Assembly (NCBI RefSeq): GCF_020882245.1
Contig: NC_083597.1
Location: 78,594,152-78,658,151, forward strand
DNA: 64,000 bases
DNA from: Rhopalosiphum padi
Lineage: Eukaryota; Arthropoda; Insecta; Hemiptera; Aphididae
Direction: 5' to 3'
Part shown: in pieces, positions 1 through 15,073 of the stretch
How positions within the stretch are numbered: the first letter of the stretch is position 1
Layout of the letters: each line of letters starts with the position of its first letter
Position numbers and translations under genes: made by a program
Notes under the pieces: generated by a model
Databases searched by the model: none
What the model was told of the DNA's origin: nothing
The model's input: the letters and a program-made list of their open reading frames with translations, nothing else

Positions 1-1666
1 AATTCGATTTAATTTGCACACACGCGATGACACGAAGAAGATCACATTGTGCAGAACGAGACGACATATTTCGGTCTATTAGTCTCCATAGTATAATGCG
101 GCATGTGACACGACGACGCGCGTTTATATAGGTACATTATGTTATTATAATAATATTATGTGTACTTACATCGTGTGAGAAACTGAAACGCAAGAAAAAA
201 AAAACATAAATTTATTGCTCTACCTACGTCACAATACAAAAAAGTATATGATATTATATTTTACGATTAATCAGGTGGACGTTATATATGTTTTTGACTT
301 GTTTATTTATTGTGTTCTTCATGCGATGTTAACATATATACAGTAGGTTTATATAATATATTATAGTCGTCCGTTTACCTATAACGATTTTTTTTTGTGT
401 TAATGGATTATCTTAAATATTATCGACTGCGTTATAAATAAAAAAATAAAACGTATTTAATATAAGAATCATATCGTAAAAATATTGATTTACTCATCTC
501 TTTTTTTCTTTAGGATTATCGTGTATTATCCAATCAGCATACAATTCAACAACCACACTATTAAAACATCCTTGAATTTTTATTTTAATACTTCAAAATT
601 ATCCCCATGCCAATCGGTCTCTAACTTTCACGACATGGATTCTTCTCATAAAAAAAAATATACATGCGTATTATTAGTATTTACTATATTATTATAGTTG
701 ACATTTAGAACTGGAAAACTGTGAGTTTTTGTATATAAGGTTTTTTTTCAAAAATATATATAATTGTTCACACCTGTCGGTAGTTACCGTTACTTCTCAT
801 TTTCTCTGCACCCTCCAAAATAACTTCTCCGCCTACTTTACACTTTGGTTAATTCACTGTTTAACGATTTCTTGCTGTCGAACTTACTAAATTCTCTTTT
901 TTATCTTTTACTCCTGTTAAAGTTATTTTGAATTCTACTGGGTTTTTCGATTTTTTTCTCGGATAAATTACAACCCTTTTCTTCACCATTCCTCACTAAA
1001 TATTATTTATATTTTTATTATATTATATAATTAGCATTCTTTAGTTTTTTTTCTTAAGATAATAATAATAACATTTTAATTGCTTTAGACCCTTAATCAT
1101 GTCTTCTAGAAATTTCTACTAAGTTATCATAATGTCACTATATACCGTTTAACACCTACTTTTTATGAAATTCTTAGTCCATCAGATTAACCCAGAAAAT
1201 AAAATCGTACAGTTCTTATAGAATTTTAATCAAATATCGATGTCACTAGTAGGTACTATAATAAATAATGAATATAATATATATGAGCTACTTAGTATTG
1301 TAGATAATTTTCCCTTTTTACAATCCCTTATTTTTGCTTACCGTAAGTCGCACGAAAAAACAAACCAAAATGACTTAACTGCTACTGTAGTATACTCATG
1401 GCTGGCTCTGAATAGTTACAATGCTCAATACATTGAATTTTCTTGATCATGTTTTATTTCAACTGTTATTTTTTCAACTTATTAGAATTGCACACTATGT
1501 TAATAAGAATTTTCATCCATAAACTTCATCTCAATTTCTTCGAATAATAAAATTATTCTTTCTCTTTTTATAACACCTCTTCAATTATTTCCCTTTTAAT
1601 CTAGCTATAGTTAAATGACCTAACATTATTTCAACCAAATTCCATTATATTATAATATATAATGTA

Positions 1667-1670
<4 letters not shown>

Positions 1671-1702
<32 letters not shown>
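1671..1702. repeat. (AT)n microsatellite
   Basis: An uninterrupted run of about 16 AT dinucleotides, flanked by further AT-rich imperfect repeats. Confidence 0.9.
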
Positions 1703-1706
<4 letters not shown>

Positions 1707-4365
1707 ATATTATTATATATAATATAACGCTGAAAGATTAAATTCATTATAACTATTAACTTTTTTAATTAAACAAATCTCCTCCGATTATCCTATTAAC
1801 TAAATTATACGTAATCTAAACATCAAACATATTAGACATAATATAAAAATATAATGTCCGTGGGGGCTATGATATTTTTTTTGTGTACTTAGACTCCACG
1901 AATATATAATAATCCGCATTTAGGGTGAATGATGCTAAAACCCTTATGGCACCAAACTTCAAAATGTATTCATAACTATTAGATTAAAAATAGTGGCTTT
2001 AGACACATAACACAACGCGTGTACTTTTAAACATATACATACTTTTGTAAAAAAAAAAATTAATATTTAGGTAACATAAAATGGTTATTTTAAAAATTTA
2101 AGCAGTGTAGTTCTAATATTTTATAAAAAATATTAAAAATTTTCTTTGACATAAATTCAAAATAAATCTAAATTAAAATCTATGAAACTAAAACCTATTT
2201 TGTTAAAGACTACATATTATAAACATCACTTTTTTTCAAAATGTATCCAAAACGTTGTCCATTATTTTAATCAAAATATGTAATAAGTATATACTATATA
2301 GGTATATCCACAGATGTAATTCTAAAAAAAAAATATTATTTTTATAATTAATACCTATACATTGGTGGAGTAGTGTCACCAGAAGGGCCTTTTCATCCGG
2401 CCAGCCAATGCATGTAATTTGAACCCAAATTTACATATTGTTTGTAATTTTTCAGATTGGAAATTATCATATTTATTTATTTATTTTTAATAAAAATAAA
2501 AATACCTACATTGATTGTTTTGCTAAAATACCAATATTTTAATCCAATAATAAAAATATATCTCGAAACTATATGGGTATTTAAATTAGGTATATACGTG
2601 TTTATAGTAAATATAATAATATATACAATAAGTACATAATAATTAATGAAAATGTAGAATACGACTGAAATTTTTTTTTAATAAACGATATTATACTTAT
2701 TTCAATACACTTTAATATGGTCCCTATACAATAAGTTTAGTCTTTATAAAACATACTTTAAATTTAAAAAAATGTCCAAATACTTCCGTCCTATTGTAGA
2801 CATAATAATATATGCCATACATTCTTATTAAATAATCCTTAATCCTCACAAATCATAACTAAAATTGTAATACTTCGACAAATGCACATAATATGCTTAT
2901 ATAATTTATAATAATACATATGTATATATACACATTCATTATTGCACACATCATGCCGTCAGCTGGTATTCACAATGCATTTGACAAATGACAATTAATC
3001 ATGCTATTTTATTCCCTACCATGGATTAAATATTGAATTGCTTTGCAGAATAAAAAAATACATTCTTCTATAGATTGAGTAAACATTCGAGTGTATTATA
3101 CGAACTGACTTTACTGACTTAATACTTATTATATTTTATAGTTTATGATAAATACGTGTATTATATTAATATGATGTATATAAATGTAGGTACCTCCTAT
3201 ACCTTATATCATAATACTCATATGTATTAACATATGTGTATTGTACATTATTATTAATTATTATGTCCACAAACCCACTTTTTTACAGTACAGTTTCAAT
3301 CGGTTTGTCGTCTAACCACAATAATAAGCGACGAGGCAGCCATACCAATATATATATATATTATATATATGCATATATGCCTATACTATTATTGTATGCA
3401 ACATATTATAATATATATATTTATGTTCGTTTCCCATATTATTCTTTTAATGGACTTGTTGACTTAAATCTACATTATTATTGTCGTAGAAATTAATCAA
3501 TTGTAAAATTGTATAATTTTACGTTATCGACATATGTTATAAGTTTATAACTTATAATATATATATTATATATATATAATTTAAATATAGCACATAAAGT
3601 CATATGACCATTAAAAATAAGCTCAACTGGATTAGAGGCTGAGGGGTGGCCTCGGAAATGGCGGTTTACAGGGAGAAATTCACACCTGTTCTTTATTTGC
3701 TTGTCGACAATATTATTGAACACGCTTTATTCAAAACACTACATCTATAGGTATGATGATGATAAATCGGTGCACATAATAATGTATCATATGTTTTTAT
3801 TTATAAAGTATTTTCACGTTGATCAATCGTGTTGCTAATAATATATATGTATAAATATTATCTAGGTAATAAATACATATAAGCAAGTTTTACCCTATTT
3901 TTATCACACTTTTTTCCGTCGAACTGTGAAACGAGAAATCGATGACCATTAAAACTTAATATTGACGACGATAATGTGCGTCCAAAGTATGTATCGACGC
4001 AATACGCAAATCATTATAGATTTTTGCATTATAAAATATATTGTAGGTATACAAGAAAAATGTGTGCAAGGCGCTAAAATATAAAAATGAACAGTGTTGT
4101 GATCGCGTGCGATACATAAATTATACAAATGGTGTATTAAACAATTCGAAGGCATGCGTTAAAAAAAATAAATCGAAAAATGATGTTTAACAAGTGTTTT
4201 ATCATTGATAAATTATGTGATGGTAGGCGTGTGCTGTACAGTATTCATTATATTATAACAAAAAACACACGCCCACAATTTACTCCCCTTTGGGCTTTGG
4301 CGTACAAAAAAAATGATAATATTTATATTTTATGATTGTTTTAAATTACCAACTGCTATGAGCTC

Positions 4366-4387
4366 ATGTGTGTGTGTGTGTGTGTGT
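4366..4387. repeat. (TG)n microsatellite
   Basis: About 11 TG dinucleotides in a row. A second, shorter TG tract lies near 10,009-10,028. Confidence 0.9.
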
Positions 4388-7300
4388 TAGCTAGGAAGTG
4401 TATAATGTTTACAAACATAATCGCATAGTAGACGATCGATATAATAATTATTATCTTTTAATAACAACGTCTATTTCTATATACTTATTCTGTTCAACAA
4501 AATCGTAAAAATAATACAGTTTTCGTTAATCTTTTTTATATATTTAAAGTGAAACAAATAATTCTCCTTTCAAAAAATATATTATCAAATACTATATTAT
4601 ACAGAATGATTCACCATGCTCGTCATCATATTTTCTTTTAATAATGAAATTATTCAAATTCAGTGAAATTCTGATGTTTGTAATTTTTTATTATACCTAC
4701 TTAAAGACCATATTTTTATATACTTAGATTTTTTACATCATTTAAAAAGTTTGTAATCCTGTGACAAATATATATTTTTAAATTGAATACCATTTTTTTA
4801 CTATAAATTGTTACTTATTCAGATGATTTTTTTTTCAAAATGTTAACGCGTTGCAACTTGAAATTCGAACGAATAGCTTCTGGGTTATTAAACTTTATGT
4901 ACTAAGGATAAAAGTCTTGGGTATAATTTCACATAAAATATTAAGTATGTTATATAATATTTAATATAGTATACTTATTGTACTCTTACAGTTCTTACAT
5001 TTTATAAATTTTAATACATTTACATTTTTGTATATTCATCATTATAATTTTATAACATTTTTATTAGCCCCATATTTTTCAAATTATTATCATGGATTAT
5101 TATCCAGTACAGGGTTTAATAATAATTTAAAATCTACTCTTTTAAATTTCAATTTAGATACCTACATTAAAATTTTCAAAAAAATAATTTTCTTAACAGT
5201 TAACAAATATCTACATTAGAAATATTTGTCCTTATTTGAAAAAAATAAAAAAAGTTTGTAATGTTTCCACAAGAAAAACTCCCAAAATGGCATAAAAAAT
5301 CGAAGTATTTGAAAATGTTGTCCTTGAGTACACTTAAAATTTTTCAAATAAAATAAGTATGTGCATAATGCTTTGTGAATTACTCTATTTAAATTATACA
5401 TGCATCAGTGCATCACAAATATTTATACTAACATATTTTTTAGATACCATAATATATAGTATATTATTTTAGTACTATAACAACAACGCTAATTATGTTT
5501 AACTAAAATTGATTATAATATTTAAAAAGTAACACAAAATTCCATGAATTAACACTAATATTTATCATAATACTCGCATGCCTTTATCGCACGCCTCGTT
5601 GTTTCATATAATTTATATATAATAACGTAGTATATATATAATAATAGTAATTCCTGAAAAATAGATACAATTTGTTCGTCCATATTAAATTAGGCACATA
5701 ATAAAAACGGCAATTGCCTCTGTATGGGTTTATACGGAGAGTTTAATACAGCGCTACCGTGATCAGATACGGTCGTAAATATTACACAAAACTAAAATCA
5801 ACAGCCTATACACAGACGAAAGGTCCGCCATTTTTTGAACTTGGGGCGCCGATTCTCCCCTACAATATAGCCGTATTTCAATTTCGAACGAAATCCGGGT
5901 GGCTCATGGTGGTTACTGTCCCTTAAGACTTGTTCGACATTGTCTACGAAATTATTTCGAGGGTAGAAAAGTGTAGAGAGAATTAAACTGTGGGGGATAA
6001 AGTGCACCCTGATTAAAGTCGATGAATGCAGCATATATATGTATAGGGCCTTCTTGTCGAATACGTTTAGTATTTTTTTTTATTTATTATTATTTTTTTT
6101 TACTAAATGCCTCGTTGAAATCGTTTCGAGCCGTATTATAAGGTCAGTAAAAACAAGATTTTTCCATGCGAGTGACTTAGAAATCGAAATCCGTTGTGAT
6201 TCGACTGAAGAAGGTATGGTATGTACACGTACGTATGCATGTGTGTCAAAATCTATTGAACAGGAATAATCGACACTATATCGCTGTGCACCCGTCAGTG
6301 AAAAATTACATTTCTAAACGAATAAATCGTCTTGAAAGGTATTGGTGACAAATACATGGGCCATATTACCGCTGTTATTATTGGTATTATATAGCAACAC
6401 ATGAAGTGTGTTTACGATTATTTTTTTACAAGACATTCGAGACATATGAATGAGAATGAAACCATGAATGGAATTTATTTCATTTCTATTATATTTGCGT
6501 AAAGATTTTGGGATTTTATTGACATCAATTCAACGTTCCTCTGGCTAAACTATACTCTAAACAGTCAAGTTTTGTTAACAATAACTTACTGATAATATGA
6601 TTCAGAATAGTATATACTATATAGGTACTAAATAGTAAATACTAATACATTAAAAAGACAATCTAATCCTTAATTTTGAAAATCGGTATAAGTCTGTAAA
6701 TCCTCATTGTGACATTATAATAGATACTATATAGATATCCTATTACCTATGCATATTGCACATGGATATGTAGGATGTTATAATTATTATTGTGGTCCTC
6801 AAAGAGTCCGTCAAAAAGCCGTGTGCAAGATTTCTTCATTGAAGGGATAATAAAAATAAAATTAGTATTATATTTATATTAATTTTTAAATATTTAAAAA
6901 GCATTTATTTATAATAATTTATCAATCATATATTAATATTATACTTCAGAGGTCTTGCAGAAGTAAACTTTCTTTTATTACAATAAAACCAATAGTTTTT
7001 AATGACCTAAATGCAAAAAAGTCAATGGGATGATGAACCCCCAAAACCCCTCCATCGAACACGGGCCTAGTTCTTCGAACATGCTGCGTCTGCAGAGGAT
7101 TATTTCTTTGAATTTGCTCTAAAACGACTATTAACCATTGTAACCATTTACATTAAAATTAAAAAAAACCAAGGAACTAGGAAGTCAGTCAGCTGTATAG
7201 TAGATTTCGAGCGTATCGCGTTATTGTGTAAGTCTCACTGTAATGGATGTATTTCCTAAATAATATGGATTCAATAGTAAATCACTTCATACGTAAATCG

Positions 7301-9063
7301 ATTCTAATCGGAGACAATATGTCAGCGTCTATTTCAAACGTCCGAAGTATATGTTATAATTGATTTCTATAACAGTTATTTATTTAGTTTAAACATACTA
7401 GTGAACTGATTTTTTTTCTTATTGTATTGTAGAACAATTTGAAAAGGTTTGTGATATAAATAGCTTAAAATAAGTTTAAATATTTTGAAAATTCCATCGC
7501 GTATGGAAAATAATAGCATTAATAATTGCAAAAAGTTTTAATTGTCTGGACCTATACTTTTATAATTACAGCCTAATTTAACTATAATCTTTAGTTTCAA
7601 TATCCAAAATTGATAAAATCGGAACTTCAAATATCTATAAAAAAAAATTGTTTCAATATATTTTTATTATTTTTAGAATGTTTTAAATACAAACTTATGA
7701 AAATTCTTATAATTTTTCAAATTAATATAATTATAATTCATTTACCAATTAAAATTCATAAAAACACAATTAATTATAGTATTTAATGTTTATAATAGTA
7801 ATTACTTATATACAATTTAAAATATACATAAATTTATAGTTCAATAACTTAATTTGCCAAAAGTTTGGTTATAATAATTAAAACTAATATAGATATATAA
7901 TATAAAAACATTTACACATTATAAATGCGTTCGAATAGATATTTTATCCTTTAATTCTCATTCAGCTCAAAACAACAATAAATAATAGGTAAATAAAATT
8001 TCTGATTTATCTGCATAATTTATTCGTCATGGCCTACGCCAGAACGTCCCCTTTTTTAGTAATTTATTATAATTTTATAACAAATATAACAATGATATGT
8101 GCACATTTGTACTTTTTTTTGTATATTATAATTTATAACTATACGAGCAAAACAATCCTTCGAATACTAATTGGTCTTTAGTCATTAACATATATATTAA
8201 TACATATATTATACTAAATACTTGGGTAAAGAATATAATTAACATTACTTTAAAGTCATTAAAAATTATATAACTGAATCAGTGTATCGGTATAAGGTAC
8301 ACTATACCTTCAGCGGAAATCTTTGGATATAATATATGGTTATATACTTATATGTCTTAGAGACTAGAGTTTACCAATTTTTTAAACTATGGGATAGTAT
8401 AGACTTTAATACAACGAAATTCGCCAAAAAAAAATTATCTATATAGTTTACAATTATAATTAATTAGTAATTATACTCTTGTTACGATTGGAATTCTATT
8501 ATTTCAAATTTCGATTCTTTTCAGTTTATTGTTCTTCTGTTTATTATTTTATTTACAATCTATAAATCGATAAACATTTATTTATTTATTTTTGGACTGA
8601 ATTAGTTTGACTATGCACATATGTACATTTTTTGATAATCTCGTTTAATGATCTTAAAATTGTTATACATTACTTTGTTCCGGTTTTTGTATACATGTGT
8701 TTTAAAGCATAATACTATTCTGAATTATTATTTCCACCAGATTTAAAAAAATATATATTTATTGAAGAAACATTATAAAATACTTCAGTTCTCACATATA
8801 AATAACTACATATATATGTAAATGAAGACTAAAACTTACTAATAGATTCATTATTATATAAACTATAAAGGTATATGTACTAGTTATATATAATCATTTT
8901 TATATGTATGGAATTATTCCATTTATTATTAGGTAATTAAATAATATAATTTTTATGATCAAACATTTATAATTGTATATAATATATCTAAATACCTAAA
9001 TAAATAATAAATATACCAATGTATACAATATACAATTATTACATATACAATATACCATATACC

Positions 9064-9463
9064 CAGGGCCATATTTACCATTAGGCAGGAAAGGCAACTG
9101 CCTATGGCCTCAGATTTTTATGCACTTTATTTCTTTTTTTAGAGTACTTTTTTCATCATATAAAATAAATATAAGAAATATATAATATTTCAAAAAAATA
9201 AAATAATTAATCCTCATCAGCGTAAAATGTAAATGAAAATAATAGGTACAAGAAATCTGTAGCCTGTAAAGATAAAAAAATGTATTACTTTATAATTATG
9301 TTTGTGAAAATGTATAAGTAAATACTAAATTGTAATAAATTATTATTTTGTTTTATACAACTCATTTATGGAGGGTGGCTATGGCTATATATGCTACTGT
9401 TGGCAATAAGGGGCCGCAATTTTTATTTTGCTTAAGGCCACAAAATGCCTAAATCAGGCCCTG
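9064..9463. mobile_element. hAT-like MITE, 400 bp, 8-bp TSD
   Basis: The element begins CAGGGCCATATTTACC and ends GGCCCTG, giving an imperfect terminal inverted repeat. It is flanked on both sides by the perfect 8-bp direct repeat CATATACC (9,056-9,063 and 9,464-9,471). An 8-bp duplication and CAGGG-type ends are characteristic of hAT transposons. No transposase frame is visible, so it is non-autonomous. Confidence 0.85.
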
Positions 9464-9471
9464 CATATACC

Positions 9472-11690
9472 ATATATTACTGTCACGTGTTTATTAATTT
9501 ATTGTAATGAATTAAATTTACAAATGTATTCATCTTTAAAAATATATATAAAAATATTAAACTTTGAAAGTAAGTTCATATATAGTTCAACTTATCAATT
9601 TTCAAATTAGTAATTATTACAAGAAATAAAAGTATACCATCGTTATATAATTATGAAAGTTATATTTGAGTTATTTGCACGCTATAGTAGTCTGTAATTG
9701 TCGGCTTTAGCGATTGTAAAATTAACTTAGCGCTACTTTTAAACTTAATAGACATTTTAAATTTACAAATTACAATTACCTATGTATGATTAATACTGCA
9801 AAAAAAAGTAATATATTATATAGTATAATTTAAAAAAAAATCAAAATGTAAATCTATGTGATGGGTATTATGTATTGGTCGGAAATTTATGTCCGTACAT
9901 TTCACAAAGAAGTCAATACGTCATGAAATGTCACATCTGGACGTTTGTTATCGTTTTGAGTTATTTACATAAAATAATGGATAAAACATTTAAATCTTTT
10001 TTTTTAATGTGTATGTGTGTGTGTGTGTATTTGTTTTTATTTATAATTTTGTAGTGTAGTAACCGAAAAGCTAAAAATTATACAAATGTAATCCTGTTTG
10101 CAATTTATTGCTTTCAATATAAAAATCAAAAATAATATTATTAAAAGTAATATTATTTTATATTGTTAGTTTTAACTGTCGAGTGAGTTAACCTATAATT
10201 AAACTATATACATATCAATAGCATAATTAATAATAATAATATTATCTATGTTAAATAAATTAATAGTTTGGTAATTTGATCTGTCATTTTAAAGCAAGTT
10301 ATGCAGTATATAATATATATTAATAAAAATATTAGTATATCATAAATAATAACTACACTATCATTTTCTATCCGTGGTATTATTTACAAAATATTTTGGC
10401 TCTTCTAGAGCTATTTATCGGCATGAGAAATTTTTGTTTTTTTTTTTTTCTGTAAATGTTGATTACAAATTATTCGGCGGGTCAAAATTTTCGAAAATTT
10501 AGTGCAATATCTCATATAAATTGTTTTTGTATCTGTAAACAAATTATAAAAATACATAGACACCATTTTATTTTATATGATACATGCATTCGAATAAGTC
10601 ACGAACTTTGCTATCTATAAATATTTTGTAGTAAAAAATGTGTAAAATCTTTAATATTTATAGCTATCATATGAAAATTTAATACAATATTCCTCATAAG
10701 TAGATCATTCTGGTACTATAAAATTTAAGACATAATCTAAATCACAGCTATTTTATATATAATTTTGTAATTCGAATTTAAAATAAATTACGAATTTTAA
10801 CGATGAATAACAATGCTGATTATTTTTTTATAATTCAAAAACTTTATTCGTGATGGGGATTTAACTTTTATGTATACTATGAATTGTACTATGTACGCAA
10901 TGAAATTTTCAAAATATGTAGAATGTAGAAAAATATTTTCATATTTTATGCATATTTTTATTTTGATATTTTACTACATAATATTTTAACCTATATTTGA
11001 ATAATATATACTCTCGATATATAGGTAATTATGCGAAAGCAAATAGATGTACATACCATTAGGATGGGCTGATAATTATTGTTATATAGTGGGATAGCTT
11101 AACTAGAATCCCTCATAAGTTTGGTATGCTGATGTGATGGCCTCTATGAGTGTTTTAGAATTTCACAATAACCTTTATACAAATTACAAATTGAATAATT
11201 AGTTGCGTTTTACGTAATGCGTTCACAGAACATAACTAACAACATTTTTAAATTCTCCTGAAATTTCTGCGAGGGTAGTAGCAACCCTCTCAGCCCGTTT
11301 CCCTCTAACAACGTCACCAACGAACATTATTTACAAACAACTATCGGATTATATGTGTCAAGAATCTGGCGAATGATGTATTTACAATATATTGTATACT
11401 TGTATAATATTTATTTAAATTTTAAACGTACCTATAATAGGTATTGCGTGTGCACCAACAGTTACGTACGTCGGTCACTATTTCGTATTAAACAGTGAAA
11501 TGGCGGAAATTAATACGACTCGTTTCGGCGTTGGTATTTGCACAATTATGTGCGTATTTAGGGAGGGATATCGGCTGGTTACTGTATATTATATACTATT
11601 ATATAAATAATTATTGTTGTTGTTATTATTAATAATAATAATATAATGTACAAGCGTACAGCACGCGAGATGACCGTTTTTGGGTCGGCA
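9472..11690. other. AT-rich spacer, no gene seen
   Basis: No protein-like frame was found. A segment at about 11,270-11,560 is less AT-rich and contains CpG dinucleotides, which in such a genome can mark a promoter, but no initiator or first exon can be named. Confidence 0.5.
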
Positions 11691-11696
11691 CGTTGA

Positions 11697-11749
11697 ATGG
11701 ACTGCAAAGAAGACAGCGGCAGCTACACCATCACGTATGAATGGGACGG
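11697..11749 (+). other. Weak candidate initial coding exon
   Basis: An ATG opens an 18-codon frame reading MDCKEDSGSYTITYEWDG that runs into a possible splice donor (GACG|gtatac). The base composition is clearly less AT-rich than the flanks. A stop codon lies directly before the ATG, so it would have to be the true start. No matching downstream exon was found within the window and no family is recognised. It could equally be a chance frame in a GC-richer patch. Confidence 0.2.
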
Positions 11750-12251
11750 TATACATTATGCGTTCCTTACTATATACTATATATACATAGTATTTTTTTT
11801 ATTATATGAAACGAAACGGTCACTAAATAATATATTTATACATATATACATATATTATACGGGTGACAAAAAAATTTCACCCGAACAATTAGAGCTCGCG
11901 ACAAATAACCTCCTGTATGCTCTCTTTATATGCATGCACAGCCGCCGCTGTACTGGACCGTCATCATACAATATAATATATATCATTATATAGGTATGTA
12001 TACGCACGCACAGTGAATCGGATCGTAAAAATATATAATAATAATATATGTACAACAATATAATAACAATATCCGCACGTTATATATTATTATTATAACA
12101 TATATAAAGCGGCAAAAGCGCTATAGGTAGGTGTATAATATAATACACCTAAATCGTAGAATATATAAATTGTATTTTATATAATATGCGTTTTATATGT
12201 TATATTTGAATTGTATACAGAGTATCCATCTTGTTGCGCAGGTATCTACCC

Positions 12252-12253
<2 letters not shown>

Positions 12254-12286
<33 letters not shown>
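12254..12286. repeat. (AT)n microsatellite
   Basis: About 16 AT dinucleotides in an unbroken run. Confidence 0.9.
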
Positions 12287-12288
<2 letters not shown>

Positions 12289-12859
12289 CTATGCTTGGGT
12301 TTATAGTATGTCCCCCTACAACGGCTACGTTCCATCAACACTGTTACTGCAAAAGCCAACACTCTGTATTTATAACATCGATTCGTATTTTATTTTAATA
12401 AGATAATGAACAAGTCGTCTAGTATTAACTGAAGATTGAAACGCGCTAAAACACTAAGTCATAAATGTGTGGAATGTTTAGTTTAGATTGTTTAGAAACC
12501 CACAAAACTAACAAATTTGAGTTGAATGCGCGCTCAATCTGTTGAGATGACTATATATTAGACTGCTGATTGTGAATTCTAGACAACAGAATAAGTGTAA
12601 AATAAGAATAACCAAACTCAAGTGTGAGCCTAAGGCCTAACTGGAGCACAGAATAGAGCATTATTTAAAGAGCTTAACAAGCTTAAATTCGGTAGCAAAA
12701 CTCTTTATATAAAACCCCCCAAAAATTTAACAATTATATAGGTACCTATATTCGATAAATGAGCTTTTAGATTTAATGAATAAACTAAGATCAGAACCTA
12801 TAAGGCTGAAATGGAAACAAGGATGATACCTAATATTGATATAGAGTATGGACATTCGT

Positions 12860-13182
12860 AAAGAGAACGACATCTAGTTAAGGACATCGTAGTTAAAGTG
12901 CGAAGTCCTAAATATAAATTGGCTAACTCGGACAATCGAATATTACAAAGTGACGTATTTAGTCGTCTACTCATCTGCAACTTTGAACTCATACGCGGAT
13001 GTAAACCGAGAATAAAATCACATTTGAATAATATCGATTGGAATGAAAATAAAATGTTGTATTGGCACGTGGAGACGACGACGCGATCGCTCCGTATGTA
13101 CATATTATATTATTATGGGTCACGATATAACGAGTCATACTTAGACCGTAATAGTGCGTATATGTATATGTATATTATATAA
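12860..13182 (+). other. Unassigned open stretch, both strands open
   Basis: About 100 codons are open on the plus strand (including VRSPKYKLANSDNRILQSDV) and a comparable stretch is open on the minus strand (12,798-13,103). Base composition is more balanced than in the surroundings. No family is recognised and no splice sites or start codon support either reading. A decayed mobile element ORF is the likeliest explanation. Confidence 0.2.
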
Positions 13183-13329
13183 TATACGTATTATAATAAT
13201 ACACACACACACGCATATATATGGGCGAGATACATCTGTCTTATTATGTGTGCATTAGCCGCTGTGCATGCGTTTATTATTTAGGTATATACCACTATAC
13301 ATAGTAACTATATATAATAAATAATATTT

Positions 13330-13560
13330 CGGAATGAGAGAATATAATGTACCAACGGGACGACGACGAGGGGGTGATGTGTTGAGGGGAATCGGCGGCG
13401 GCGGGCTAAGGATTTATTTTCTATAGGCGTCGTAACCTATTTTCGACGGGGTACGTGCCTGGAAATTTATTGGTTTATGATAAAGCGCACACCTGGACAC
13501 ACCGCGCGTCGCGGAAGCCGCGGCCTCATCTGCTGCAGTCGCGTTTTGTTGTTTTTTTTT
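13330..13560. other. CpG- and GC-rich patch
   Basis: This patch contains a GAC/GAG run, a CGGCGGCGGCGGG tract and several CGCG motifs, in sharp contrast to the flanking sequence. Such patches often mark promoters or 5' UTRs in AT-rich insect genomes. No exon can be placed with confidence. Confidence 0.3.
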
Positions 13561-14518
13561 ATTGGCTTTATATCGTTTGGACGAATTGCGTTATTGTTAA
13601 TGCAATGATATATATATATATATATAAATAGTTGCAGAATGAGTGAGAGAGTAATACTGTGGCATGTATATATATATATATGAGTACAGGTATTAGGTAT
13701 GGAATAATAATATATAATATAGAACATCGACGAGACTTGATCGATTATGGCACACCGCCTATCTCATACGCGTGCATTGTTGTCACAGTACATTATTGTA
13801 AGATATTTTTATATCGTCCGTGCGAGAAAATCAAAAATAAATCGTATACCATACCTATATAATGTTATATTTTATATTATAATATATTACATTGACGAAC
13901 ACGCGAGCGTGCTATATGGCCTATATGTAATAGCCAATTGGTACATATTGTAGTAGCAGAGATGACCAGAGCAACCGTACCGATAAAATAGATGGTTGGC
14001 TATTGAAATAGCACCGGCAACTATATTAGTTATTCATAATTTATTTTATTCTCCTAACAAAAATAAAAAAACGTCTGACGCGATTTTTCCACACATAATT
14101 TTCTATCTAACACTATAACGTCTATTTATTCTAATCAAATCTTACTCTGGATCTACTAAGTACTAATTGTATATAGTTATCTACGATCTACTTGCTACTA
14201 TTATATCAAATAAACCTCAATACCTGTCGTAAAAACATACTCGAACAGTTGAACACGAACTATAAACACTAATATGTTACCACCATAGACGTGTGTGCGT
14301 GTTCAGGTTAGCTTACCAAAAACTACGAATTCTTTATTAAAATATAAATCTAAATAAGCCAAAGACTGCTGCAAGGACCGGGACAATGAATATACACTTA
14401 CCGCTTTGCCACTCCCCGTACCCCATCAATAATACGCAAACGGTGGCACCTACTCAATTTTTGTCAGGGGTGTCAATAAGCATATTTCAAAAAGTTTTAC
14501 TCAAACGCCCTATACTTA

Positions 14519-15073
14519 GTGCTGCGTTTACTAAATATTGAAATGGAGCCAAAAAATGTCTTATTGGTTATAGATATAATTTCCACCACCACCAATAACC
14601 TTATAAGAATTTCAGTTGACACTCCTGTAGAGTCTTTTATGCCAATGTGTACTACAGTGGACTTACGGATTAAAATAAAACATTGTTTTATAAAACAAAT
14701 AATTAAAAACAAAATTCTCAATATCTGGCAAAACGATTGGAAAACATCAAACACAATATTAAACGAAATAAAAAATCATATTCTCCCTTAGCCAAACAAC
14801 ACACTCACCAGGAAAGAAGAAGTAGTTATCAATAGACTAAGAATAGGCCATATCCGATTAACTCACGCCTTCTTAATGAAGAAAGAAGACCCACCCACAT
14901 GCCCGACCTGTAACGATCTCATGACGGTGAAACACATCCTCACCGACTGCAGAAAGTATGAAGAACAACGTAAAAAATTCAACTTAACCTACCATCTAGC
15001 GGAAAACCTCAACATCGACACAACCAATATTATAAAATTCCTCAGGGACACAGAACTACATAAAAAAATATAA
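14519..15073 (+). pseudogene. LINE retrotransposon ORF2 C-terminus, dead
   Basis: A single reading frame runs 14,519-15,073 with one in-frame TAG at 14,789-14,791. The downstream part carries INRLRIGHIRLTHAFLMKKE, then a CPTC...H..C knuckle (CPTCNDLMTVKHILTDC). This is the typical tail after the RNase H region of insect LINE ORF2 proteins. The reverse transcriptase and endonuclease domains are absent, as expected for a 5'-truncated copy. The single stop and otherwise intact frame suggest a fairly young insertion. Clade cannot be fixed from this tail alone. Confidence 0.8.

Larger units (their letters stand above)
1..9055. other. Gene-poor AT-rich stretch, no supported gene
   Basis: No open frame here shows recognisable domains or is bounded by credible splice sites with protein-like codon use. 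The stretch holds A/T runs, (AT)n tracts and a (TG)n tract near 4,366-4,387. A C-rich patch at about 780-1,600 and a GC-richer patch at 5,690-6,280 stand out in composition, but I could not assign either. It may be intergenic or part of a long intron of a gene lying to the left. Confidence 0.6.

Noticed and set aside
485..697. 70-codon plus-strand frame
   Set aside because: Low-complexity, Phe/Ile/Ser-rich, no splice context or family resemblance; expected by chance in AT-rich DNA.
1240..1446. 68-codon plus-strand frame in a C-richer patch
   Set aside because: No recognisable motif and no extension on either side; at most a very decayed mobile element ORF.
5798..6034. 78-codon minus-strand frame in a GC-richer patch
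   Set aside because: No family, no splice sites of good quality; could not be supported as an exon.
12898..13182. Plus-strand frame as a gene
   Set aside because: It starts with GTG, the opposite strand is equally open, and nothing is recognisable; listed only as an unassigned open stretch.
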